DNA from: Myxococcales bacterium
GTDB taxonomy: Bacteria > Myxococcota > Polyangia > Fen-1088
DNA: 8,012 bases
Assembly (NCBI GenBank): GCA_003153875.1
Contig: PMBY01000344.1
Coordinates: 1-8,012 of the forward strand
Reading direction: 5' to 3'
The position numbers and the translations under genes were made by a program. The notes beneath the pieces are model-generated. The model searched no databases and was not told where the DNA came from. It saw only the letters and a list, made by a program, of their open reading frames with translations. Positions 1 to 5,690 of the stretch are shown piece after piece (within the stretch, counting starts at the first letter, position 1; every line of letters begins with the position of its first letter).

Positions 1-2
1 GG

Positions 3-98
3 CCACAGAGACGGACCGGAAAGAAAAACCGGTTGGCTCAGATCCGGTCCGGACCTTTTCTTCACTTCCGGCCTCTGTGTTCTCTGTGCTCTCTGTGG
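3..98. repeat. Inverted and tandem CTCTGTG repeat region
   Basis: Three copies of CTCTGTG lie at 73-79, 82-88 and 91-97 with an exact 9-bp period. The first and last elements of the stretch are inverted partners: CCACAGAG at 3-10 and CTCTGTGG at 91-98. Between them are further paired segments (CCGGAA at 17-22 with TTCCGG at 66-71; AAGAAAA with TTTTCTT) and two perfect palindromes, AACCGGTT at 27-34 and GGTCCGGACC at 46-55. The whole could fold as one long imperfect hairpin just past the 3' end of pgeF. From memory, CACAGAG-type repeats recur between genes in many environmental bacterial genomes, which would make this a dispersed non-coding repeat. The left end may be cut by the window edge. 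Confidence 0.5.
20..48 (-). terminator. Possible intrinsic terminator after pgeF
   Basis: Read on the minus strand, ACCGG (plus 44-48) can pair with CCGGT (plus 28-32) across an 11-base loop, and the stem is followed at once by TTTTCTTT (plus 20-27). G-U pairs could lengthen the stem by about two. It lies about 60 bases beyond the pgeF stop codon, in the right orientation to end the three-gene operon. The stem is short and the T-run is interrupted, so it may be weak, or only a part of the larger repeat hairpin around it. Confidence 0.35.
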
Positions 99-107
99 TG
101 AAAGAAG

Positions 108-923
108 CTAGCTTCCTCCGGGAGCCACGATGAAGCCCACCAACTGCCCGGTCAGGCGGCCGGAGTGACGGAAGGAATAGAAGCGGCCGGCCGGATCGCA
201 ATTGGTGCAGTCCGCACTGGCGTCGATGGACTCGGGCAAGACGCCGGCCGCCTGAAACTGCAAACGCAAACACTGGCGCAGATCGATGCGCGGCTGAAAC
301 CCCGACCTTTCCACCACGATGTCTGCCGCGTGCGCGCCGGGCCAGGCTGCCTCGAAGGCGGCCACGACTTCAGCGCCGACGTCGAAGCAACAGGGACCAA
401 TGCAGGGACCCAGCGCCACCCGCAGATCCTCGGGCCGGCAGCCGAACCCGTCGGCCAGTGCCTTCACGCCGGCCATCGTGACGCCCGCCACGGTCCCGCG
501 CCAGCCGGCGTGCAGCGCCGCACACGCACCGGTCCGTGGATCAGCGATCAAGACCGGCACGCAGTCAGCCACGTGCACGGACAAGCCAAGCCCCGCCTCG
601 TCACTGCACAGTCCGTCGGCTTCCATGCCCTTCACGGTCTCAGGATCGTCGCCGGCCGTCACCCGCACCACATGCGTCCCGTGTTTCTGCGAAACCCGGA
701 CCATCGCGCGCGCGCCCGAGGCGGCCAACAGGCGACGTCGGTTCTCGGCCACGTTTTCCGGCGAATCGCCCCACTTGCTGCCCAGATTGAGGCTGTGATA
801 GGGCGCCGGGCTGACCCCGCCGGCACGCGTGCTGAAGCCGTGGCGAAACGATGCGGGAATGGTGGACGACTGCAACAGCGGAACAAGAACACCGTCAGCG
901 ACCGGAAGATCCCTGGCTTCCAT
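108..923 (-). CDS. pgeF: Peptidoglycan editing factor PgeF (YfiH/DUF152 family)
   Basis: 271 residues, the usual length for the YfiH/YlmD/DUF152 family (once called multicopper polyphenol oxidoreductase or laccase). In E. coli PgeF removes wrongly built cell-wall precursors carrying L-Ser in place of L-Ala; other family members have purine nucleoside phosphorylase or adenosine deaminase activity. Family signatures are present in order: QKHGTH at 79-84, ADG at 102-104, VADCVPVL at 118-125, LHAGWRGT at 137-144, and GPCIGPCCFDVG at 172-183. H81, C121 and H138 match the zinc ligands of the family. The open frame continues upstream to 1136, but that part is a shadow of the rluD gene. ATG at 923 is chosen because the homology starts there and GGAGG lies 10 bases ahead. 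The start is one base after the stop codon of the pseudouridine synthase gene, so the two are surely co-transcribed and probably coupled. PgeF is expected in the cytoplasm; no signal peptide is seen. Confidence 0.95.
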   Translation of the reverse strand: MEARDLPVADGVLVPLLQSSTIPASFRHGFSTRAGGVSPAPYHSLNLGSKWGDSPENVAENRRRLLAASGARAMVRVSQKHGTHVVRVTAGDDPETVKGMEADGLCSDEAGLGLSVHVADCVPVLIADPRTGACAALHAGWRGTVAGVTMAGVKALADGFGCRPEDLRVALGPCIGPCCFDVGAEVVAAFEAAWPGAHAADIVVERSGFQPRIDLRQCLRLQFQAAGVLPESIDASADCTNCDPAGRFYSFRHSGRLTGQLVGFIVAPGGS

Positions 924-924
924 G

Positions 925-1947
925 TCAACCTCGCCTCCGGGAAGAGGACTCGTCGCGCGCGTCGGCCTTGGCCCGGTCCTCGGCCGCCAAGGCACGCAAG
1001 CTGTCCAGCGCCGCCACGAAGTCCGCGGGTGGCTCAGACTGAAACTCCAGCCACGCGCCGGTCTTGGGATGGAAGAAGCCGAGCACGCGCGCGTGCAGCG
1101 CTTGCCGGCCCAGAGTGCGGCCGATGGTCCGCACATCCGTGTCGCGCGGCGATCGGCCGTAGCTGGCGTCGCCCAAGATGGGACAGCCCAGCGCCGCCAG
1201 ATGCACCCGCACCTGGTGGGTGCGCCCGGTTTCCAGCTCGGCCTCCATGCGCGCGGCCCGGCCCAGATCCTCCACCAGGCGCCAGTTGGTGATCGCGCGC
1301 CGGCCGGTCCTCACCCGCGTGGTGAAGCGTTTGCGGTCGTGTGGATCGCGTCCGTGCAGGGTATCGATCTTGCCCGCGGCCCGTGGCGGCAGCCCCACCA
1401 CCAGCGCATCGTACACGCGCCTGACCCGGTGGATCTTGAAGTCGGCGCCCAGTGCCACCATGGTGGTTTCATCCTTGGCCACCACCAGCAGGCCCGATGT
1501 GTCTTTGTCCAGACGGTGCACGATCCCGGGACGCAGCTCGCCGCCGATTCCCCGCAGATCCCGACAATGGGCCAGAAGAGCGTTCACCAGAGTTCCGTCC
1601 TCGTGCCCGGCCGCAGGGTGAACCACCAGTCCCGGCGGTTTGTCGAGCACCAGCAACGATGCGTCCTCGTACACGATCCGCAAAGGAATATTCTGGGCGC
1701 GCAGCTCCGTGCTGGGGCGGGGCTCGCGCGGCGTCCACGCGATGACTTCGCCCACCCGCAGCTTGCGCGAGGGCGCCACCGCCTTCCCGTTGACCGTGAC
1801 CGCACCCTCAGACACATGGCGCGTGAACTGCGTGCGGGAGACTTGGGGAAATTCGGCCGCCAGGACCAGGTCTAGCCGGCGTCCGGCCGCGCCGGGCGCG
1901 ACCACGAGAGTGTACCGTCGGGAGGCTGTAGGCGGATCGGCGCTCAC
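925..1947 (-). CDS. rluD: RluD-type 23S rRNA pseudouridine synthase (RluA family)
   Basis: 340 residues from a GTG start. It converts specific uridines in helical RNA to pseudouridine; RluD acts on helix 69 of 23S rRNA (1911/1915/1917 in E. coli). An S4 RNA-binding domain spans about residues 22-70 (RRLDLVLA, VTVNGKAV), and the catalytic domain runs from about 85 to 310. The motif HRLDKDTSG (144-152) holds the catalytic aspartate D147; GRTHQVRVHL (241-250) is the family motif III region. The GTG is favoured because its last two bases plus the next two form GTGA with the stop of the upstream small gene, a classic coupled overlap, and because sequence before it matches nothing in the family. 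RluA, RluC and RluD are similar; the S4 domain excludes RluA, and the neighbouring pgeF, as in E. coli, favours RluD over RluC. The C-terminal tail (about 320-340) is charged and Arg/Ser-rich, probably disordered. Confidence 0.9.
   Translation of the reverse strand: MSADPPTASRRYTLVVAPGAAGRRLDLVLAAEFPQVSRTQFTRHVSEGAVTVNGKAVAPSRKLRVGEVIAWTPREPRPSTELRAQNIPLRIVYEDASLLVLDKPPGLVVHPAAGHEDGTLVNALLAHCRDLRGIGGELRPGIVHRLDKDTSGLLVVAKDETTMVALGADFKIHRVRRVYDALVVGLPPRAAGKIDTLHGRDPHDRKRFTTRVRTGRRAITNWRLVEDLGRAARMEAELETGRTHQVRVHLAALGCPILGDASYGRSPRDTDVRTIGRTLGRQALHARVLGFFHPKTGAWLEFQSEPPADFVAALDSLRALAAEDRAKADARDESSSRRRG
934..938 (-). promoter_or_regulatory. Ribosome binding site of pgeF
   Basis: GGAGG on the minus strand, 10 bases before the ATG at 923; a second GAGG at 929-932 is closer. 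It lies within the last codons of the upstream rluD gene and decides the pgeF start, as the open frame itself would allow a start over 200 bases earlier. Confidence 0.7.
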
Positions 1948-2231
1948 CAGATCTTTGATTTGATGTTCTGCCCACGCTGCTTGAGCAGGATGTCCACCAG
2001 CGCGCGCTCGAAGAGGTTGGTGGCTGCGATTTCGGGCGTCACACGCGACTTGAAGTGCGCACGGCCTTCTTCGATTTCGTCCTTCATCAGGTCGAAGAGC
2101 GTGTCGCCTTGAATGCCCTCGGCCAGTTTGGCCTCGTTGTACATCGCCAGGTCGGAGGCGATGGCCCGCGCAAACTGACGCGCGCGTTCCGCCTTTTCGA
2201 TGAGACTCGCCATGCCCATAAGGTAGCCCAT
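1944..2231 (-). CDS. Small conserved protein of unknown function, first gene of the rluD-pgeF operon
   Basis: 95 residues if the first ATG is used; ATGs at 2219 and 2213 would give 91 or 89. None has a convincing ribosome binding site. The protein is helical and charged, with no membrane segment and no cysteine. Its core reads RARQFARAIASDLAMYN, then AEGI, then a stretch with MKDEIEEGRAHF and RVTPEI. I recall similar modules (ARxxARxIxSDIxLYN...EGI...EEGRxxYxxRV) as stand-alone proteins or C-terminal extensions of zinc-ribbon and regulatory proteins in deltaproteobacteria, but know no established function. The stop overlaps the GTG of rluD by four bases, so the two are translated together. 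Given the operon, a role near ribosome or envelope upkeep is possible but not shown. That it is a real gene is supported by the coupling and protein-like composition. Confidence 0.75.
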   Translation of the reverse strand: MGYLMGMASLIEKAERARQFARAIASDLAMYNEAKLAEGIQGDTLFDLMKDEIEEGRAHFKSRVTPEIAATNLFERALVDILLKQRGQNIKSKIW

Positions 2232-2294
2232 TTTGCGGCAACAGGCGAATCGGGTTTGCCGAGTCGGGCTCTCATCAATAAACTGCCCTTGATC
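2232..2294. promoter_or_regulatory. Divergent intergenic region, presumed promoters
   Basis: The 63 bases lie between the divergent starts of the small protein (minus) and the DsbD-like gene (plus), so promoters for both are expected here or slightly inside the genes. On the plus strand TTTGCC at 2255-2260 followed 17 bases later by ATAAAC is a poor sigma-70 candidate. No clear -35/-10 pair, operator palindrome or Shine-Dalgarno sequence is visible for either side. Confidence 0.3.
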
Positions 2295-2786
2295 ATGCTT
2301 CCCCGCACAACGCTATTCGCGAAAGTCACACCCCGGCTTCTAGCTGCCTGCGCTGCGTCGCTGGTTCTGGCCGGCAGCGCGGCCCGAGCCGCGGACAACC
2401 CCTACGAGGTCAAGTCGAGTCCCGTCAAGGCAACCCTGGGCGAGAAGGCAATGGCCAGCGTGAACATCGCAACCAAGACAGGCTGGCATCTCAACGACGA
2501 GGCTCCGCTCACGTTGAAGCTGACGCCTGGGCAGGAAATCACCGTCGAGAAACCACGCCTGGTGCGGGCGGATCTGGCAGCCAGCACTGACACCACCGCT
2601 CGCTTCGATGTCGCCTTGGTCGCCAGCAAGGAGGGCCATGGCGAGGTGCAGGCCGAGGCCGGCTTCGTCATTTGCCAAGAGACCCTCTGCCGCCCCATCA
2701 AGGAAAAGCTGGTCATCAGCGTTGAGGCGAGTCCACCAGGTGCGGCTGAGCCTGCGAAGAAGCCGGCGAAATCTCGCAAGAAGTGA
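2295..2786 (+). CDS. Secreted DsbD-alpha-like (disulfide corrector type) protein
   Basis: 163 residues from ATG 2295. Residues 1-32 form a signal peptide: basic start, hydrophobic run LLAACAASLVLAG, cleavage likely after ARA (30-32). The mature part resembles the immunoglobulin-like N-terminal domain of DsbD, in the family annotated as disulfide bond corrector protein (PF11412 type): repeated beta strands, the GWHLNDEAP segment at 63-71, and FVICQETLCRP at 124-134. C127 and C132 (C-x4-C) correspond to the redox pair that in E. coli DsbD-alpha receives electrons and passes them to periplasmic partners. There is no DsbD-beta membrane domain or thioredoxin-like gamma domain here or next door, so it is a stand-alone module. 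The C-terminal 20 residues are Pro/Ala/Lys-rich and end in a basic tail. The frame stays open upstream to 2055, but that part overlaps the minus-strand gene and is rejected. No clear ribosome binding site. Confidence 0.8.
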   Translation: MLPRTTLFAKVTPRLLAACAASLVLAGSAARAADNPYEVKSSPVKATLGEKAMASVNIATKTGWHLNDEAPLTLKLTPGQEITVEKPRLVRADLAASTDTTARFDVALVASKEGHGEVQAEAGFVICQETLCRPIKEKLVISVEASPPGAAEPAKKPAKSRKK

Positions 2787-2787
2787 A

Positions 2788-2808
2788 GGAGGCGGGAGGC
2801 GGGAGGCG
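2788..2808 (+). repeat. Tandem GGAGGCG x3
   Basis: Three perfect head-to-tail copies of the 7-mer GGAGGCG begin one base after the stop codon of the DsbD-like gene and end in GAAAA. The GG pairs at regular spacing could form a two-tetrad G-quadruplex on the plus strand. It sits in the 183-bp convergent gap (2787-2969), which otherwise shows only GC-rich sequence with no supported gene. Confidence 0.6.
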
Positions 2809-2969
2809 GAAAACGGCCGTGCGGACGGGCGATCAAGCGGCCGCCGCCGCGGTGGCCCCGGCATCTCCTCGGCGGTGCTGCCATTGCGAAGTTGCGGTGC
2901 CTCGTGATGGTCCTCGCGCCGCTCCTGCGGGCGGGCCCAGGCCCGACTGCCCAGCGCGTTCGCGGGACG

Positions 2970-3425
2970 TCATCCGGGGCCTGACTGGACGAATTGCAGA
3001 CAGTTGTCGCAGCTCTTGTTCTTCTCTGCGATCGCGCGCTCGAACTCCGCGGCGCTGACAGGGACCAACTCGTCTCCCTTGCGGAGAAAGTACCGGTGAT
3101 AGCAGGTGTAGCAGGTGCTGAACGACTCGAGGGCGAAGCAGGCTTCCTCGGTCTCGCGTGGCATGTGGACATTGACCTTCAACTCCGAGGCGTTGTGCAG
3201 TGTCGAGTCGAAGTAGCAGTTCTTGCCAAAGCCGTCCTGGCACTCGGGGCATGAGGAATCCCGGGCCGGCCGCCGCGCCGGGCCGACTCCGCCTTCGCCC
3301 GGCGCCGAGGCAGCCGCGACCTGCTGGGCCGAAGCGTGGGCCGAAACCAAGGGCGCTGCCGCGCGTTCACCTGCGCAGGCAGGGAGACCAAGCACCAGAG
3401 CCAGAATCCAACTCTCCTGTCTCAT
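2970..3425 (-). CDS. Cys-rich putative lipoprotein with three CxxC pairs
   Basis: 151 residues from ATG 3425. The start is chosen for GAGGG four bases ahead and for the signal it gives: a hydrophobic run WILALVLGLPAC with a lipobox-like LPAC, so C17 would be lipidated. Pro at the -2 position is less usual, so ordinary secretion is possible. Residues 18-56 are Ala/Pro/Gly-rich linker. The folded part (57-146) holds CPEC (59-62), C70, C96, CYTC (105-108) and CDNC (139-142). This pattern suggests zinc or other metal binding, or disulfides; CYTCYH is not a CxxCH haem site. I do not recognise the family. It follows the M16 peptidase stop by 13 bases on the same strand, so the two form a likely operon and may share an envelope location. 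An in-frame ATG at 3446 would overlap the peptidase gene and spoil the signal peptide. Confidence 0.75.
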   Translation of the reverse strand: MRQESWILALVLGLPACAGERAAAPLVSAHASAQQVAAASAPGEGGVGPARRPARDSSCPECQDGFGKNCYFDSTLHNASELKVNVHMPRETEEACFALESFSTCYTCYHRYFLRKGDELVPVSAAEFERAIAEKNKSCDNCLQFVQSGPG

Positions 3426-3429
3426 TGCA

Positions 3430-3434
3430 CCCTC
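3430..3434 (-). promoter_or_regulatory. Ribosome binding site of the Cys-rich lipoprotein
   Basis: GAGGG on the minus strand lies four bases before the ATG at 3425, in the 13-base gap after the peptidase stop codon. It supports this start over the in-frame ATG at 3446. Confidence 0.5.
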
Positions 3435-3438
3435 AGGT

Positions 3439-4842
3439 CTAGCCAAACGAATCCCGCAGGATTCGTTCCACCCGTCGCGACAGACTGCGCTCGACGCTTC
3501 CCACCACCACGGTCACCATTCGCTCGGGCTGTAGCACGCGGCGGGCCACCTGACGAATCTGCTCCGCGCTGACGGCCGCCACCCGGCGGTAGCGTTCGGC
3601 CGGACTGCGCGGGTGCGAAAAGAAAAGGGCCGTGCCCCCAAACCAACTACACAGACCCTCCAAGTCGTCAAACCCGGCCTCCACGTCGCGCGCGTAGCGA
3701 CCCTTGGCCTTGGCCAGTTCTTCCTCCGACACCAAAGTGGTGCGCAAATCGGACAGCAGGGCCACGATCTCGCTGGCTAGCTGGGGCAGCTTCTCCGGCA
3801 GACAAGCAGAGTCAATCTCCAGCAGGGAGGTATCGTAAAGAGGATCCAGGGCTGCGCTCACGTGGTACGCGAGACCCTTCTGGTCGCACACCCGATAGTG
3901 CAAGGGCGTGGACATACCGTCGTCCAGCACGCGCAACAAGACAATGAGCGCGGCCGAGCCCGGATCCTGATCAGCCAGGGCGTGAAACAGGATCTGAATC
4001 TCGGCCTGCGCCGAATCGCTGCGCACGGACTGGAAGCGCGGTCCGTTCACACGCGCGGGTGGCGGCAGGGGCCGCAGCCGTCGCCCGGGTGGCAGACGGC
4101 CAAAGGCCCGCCTGACCTGCGCCAGCACGGCCGCAGGCCGAACCGGACCGGCCACACACAAGACCATGTTACGCGCGCCATACAGGCGCCGGAAATGCCG
4201 GACCACATCGGCGCGCGAAAAGCGCCGGATGTTGCGCTCGGGCCCGGTGATGGGGAAGCCCAGAGGATGACCCGACCAGAGAGCCTCGCGCGCCAGATCG
4301 TCGGTGTTGATGCGACGGCCCCGTTCGTCGAAATCGTCGAGAATCTCCTCGAGCACGATGGCGCGTTCCAGATCGAGGTCAGAGAAGCTTGGCGCCAAGA
4401 AGAGATCGCCCAGAATGTCGAGAGTGCCCCCCAGGTCGCGTGGGTGCAGCGTGACCTGATAGAGAGAGTAGTCGCGTCCCGTCTCCCCGATCAGCATTCC
4501 GCAGCGCTCTTCGATGGCGCGGTTGAGCGCGAATGAGTTGGGGTAGTGCGCACAACCGCGAAACAGCATGTGCTCCACGAAGTGCGAAAGACCGTTGTTG
4601 GTGACCCGCTCGTAGCGTGAGCCGGCCCGCACGTAGAGAGCCACGGCCGCGCCGTGCAGGTGCGGCGCCTCGACGATGCATACGCGCAAGCCATTGGCCA
4701 GGCGATGCTGGGACACGCGCCCGGGGAAGGTGAGACGATCGAGGGCCGCTCGCCGCGGACGCGGATTCTGGTTGGACAAGTTGGTCAGGATAGCGCGGGA
4801 TTGTAGCGAAAAATCGGCTAGAAGCACGGTGGATGAACGCAC
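3439..4842 (-). CDS. M16 family zinc metallopeptidase (processing-peptidase-like)
   Basis: Up to 467 residues, matching the ~420-450-residue single-chain M16B peptidases. The inverted zinc motif HFVEH is at 87-91 (H87 and H91 ligands, E90 catalytic base); the third ligand is probably E166 in VLEEILDD, 74 residues on. The second half carries the expected inactive-domain signature, GMSTPLHYRVCDQKGLAYHV (309-328), with the R and Y that bind substrate in relatives. Such enzymes cut peptides in a closed chamber. No signal peptide is evident. The start is uncertain: the longest frame begins at GTG 4842 and overlaps the divergent deacetylase-like gene by 10 bases; GTG 4827, TTG near 4779 and GTG 4716 are alternatives. 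Homology begins at about residue 43 (VSQHRLANGLRV), and no candidate has a good ribosome binding site. It is the first gene of a probable operon with the Cys-rich lipoprotein. Confidence 0.9.
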   Translation of the reverse strand: MRSSTVLLADFSLQSRAILTNLSNQNPRPRRAALDRLTFPGRVSQHRLANGLRVCIVEAPHLHGAAVALYVRAGSRYERVTNNGLSHFVEHMLFRGCAHYPNSFALNRAIEERCGMLIGETGRDYSLYQVTLHPRDLGGTLDILGDLFLAPSFSDLDLERAIVLEEILDDFDERGRRINTDDLAREALWSGHPLGFPITGPERNIRRFSRADVVRHFRRLYGARNMVLCVAGPVRPAAVLAQVRRAFGRLPPGRRLRPLPPPARVNGPRFQSVRSDSAQAEIQILFHALADQDPGSAALIVLLRVLDDGMSTPLHYRVCDQKGLAYHVSAALDPLYDTSLLEIDSACLPEKLPQLASEIVALLSDLRTTLVSEEELAKAKGRYARDVEAGFDDLEGLCSWFGGTALFFSHPRSPAERYRRVAAVSAEQIRQVARRVLQPERMVTVVVGSVERSLSRRVERILRDSFG

Positions 4843-5660
4843 CAGATTCGGCCATCCGCCTGGTGGTCAACGCCGACGGGTTCGCTGGGGACGCTACCAT
4901 CACGCGCGGGACTCTGCGCGCGCACCGGGAAGGCATCGTCACCAGCACTTCGGTCATCGGCAACTGTACCGACCCCAGCGGGGTGCGGGCTGAGCTGGCC
5001 ACGGTCCCGGACCTGGGCATCGGTGTGCACCTCACTCTGACCGGCGGCGCTCCCATCGCGCGGCCGTCTACCATCCGCTCGCTCCTGGGTTCCGACGAGC
5101 AGTTCCCCTCGCAGGTGCGCGACGTCTTCCTCTCCTGGGCCAAGGCCGCGCCCCGGGGGGACGAGATCGAACGCGAATTCGACGCCCAGGTGGCACGCCT
5201 GCGCGGCGCCGGCCTGGTCATCGACCACCTCAGCACCTGTCATCACGTGGGCTTTCTGCCCGCGGTGGGCCACGCCGTCGAAACGGTGGCGCGCCGCCAC
5301 GGCATCGCCGGCGTGCGCACGGCGGTGGAACGTCCCACCCTGGCTTGGTTCACCGAAGTCCGGCGCAGCCTGACCACCGCAGCCCTTTCCAGCCTGGCCT
5401 GGTTCAACCGACGACAGATGGGAATCCTGCGCCACGGACCGACAAGCTGGGGCTACTTTGAACAGGGGCGACTGGACGAGATCCGAATCCTGGAAATCCT
5501 TGGCCGCCTGGGACCCGGCATCCACGAACTCATCTGTGCTCCTCGCGAAAGTGACGATCCCAACGATCGCCGCGAGCTGGCCGCACTCCTGTCGCCGCGC
5601 GTGCGCGACGGACTTGCACGCCGGGGCATTGCCCTGTGCAGGTGGGTTGATCTCTTCTGA
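4833..5660 (+). CDS. ChbG/HpnK (YdjC-fold) deacetylase homologue with altered active site
   Basis: 275 residues, normal length for ChbG/HpnK proteins, metal-dependent deacetylases of N-acetylated sugars or of hopanoid-linked groups. The overall pattern fits HpnK well: VNAD at the N-terminus (12-15), EGIVTSTSVIGN (33-44), GIGVHLTLTGGAP (62-74), a long alpha region, YFEQGRLDE (208-216), and the C-terminal HELICAPRES (231-240) with LLSPRVRDGLARRGI. But the signature residues differ: NADDFG is NADGFA; D-x-H-x-H-x-H is S-T-C-H-H-V-G (134-140), keeping one of three His; the CHPG motif is CAPR. H66 is kept. Either a diverged enzyme or a catalytically dead homologue. No stop, frameshift or loss of fold pattern is seen, so it is not an obvious pseudogene. 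The ATG follows a weak GGTGG. It leads a plus-strand run toward a methyltransferase gene, hinting at glycan or lipid modification. Confidence 0.8.
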   Translation: MNAPDSAIRLVVNADGFAGDATITRGTLRAHREGIVTSTSVIGNCTDPSGVRAELATVPDLGIGVHLTLTGGAPIARPSTIRSLLGSDEQFPSQVRDVFLSWAKAAPRGDEIEREFDAQVARLRGAGLVIDHLSTCHHVGFLPAVGHAVETVARRHGIAGVRTAVERPTLAWFTEVRRSLTTAALSSLAWFNRRQMGILRHGPTSWGYFEQGRLDEIRILEILGRLGPGIHELICAPRESDDPNDRRELAALLSPRVRDGLARRGIALCRWVDLF

Positions 5661-5690
5661 CCCTATCCCATCCGGCTCTGTACTACCAGG

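Noticed and set aside
924..1136. Upstream extension of pgeF by 71 residues
   Set aside because: It would overlap the C-terminal coding part of rluD in another frame, reads as low-complexity Arg/Trp/Pro-rich sequence, and ATG 923 has a strong ribosome binding site.
165..1292. 375-codon plus-strand open frame opposite pgeF
   Set aside because: It lies antisense to pgeF and rluD, whose motifs are clear; the product is Arg/Pro/Ala-rich without family motifs, typical of shadow frames in GC-rich DNA.
829..1875. 348-codon plus-strand open frame opposite rluD
   Set aside because: Antisense shadow of the pseudouridine synthase; no recognisable domain and no ribosome binding site.
1948..2241. Upstream extension of the pseudouridine synthase
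   Set aside because: The extra 98 residues are a shadow of the 95-residue gene; the GTG at 1947 gives the expected length and a GTGA overlap.
2932..2945. Hairpin CGGGC-CCAG-GCCCG as a terminator after the Cys-rich lipoprotein gene
   Set aside because: The stem is only five pairs and no T-run follows on either strand; in DNA this GC-rich such hairpins are common by chance.
3045..3135. CYTCYH in the lipoprotein as a haem c binding site
   Set aside because: A haem c site needs CxxCH; here a Tyr stands between the second Cys and the His, and there is no distal Met pattern that I can see.
4781..4809. TTGGTC / TAGCGA with a 17-base spacer as a promoter for the deacetylase-like gene
   Set aside because: Both boxes match the sigma-70 consensus poorly, and the assignment depends on where the M16 gene really starts.
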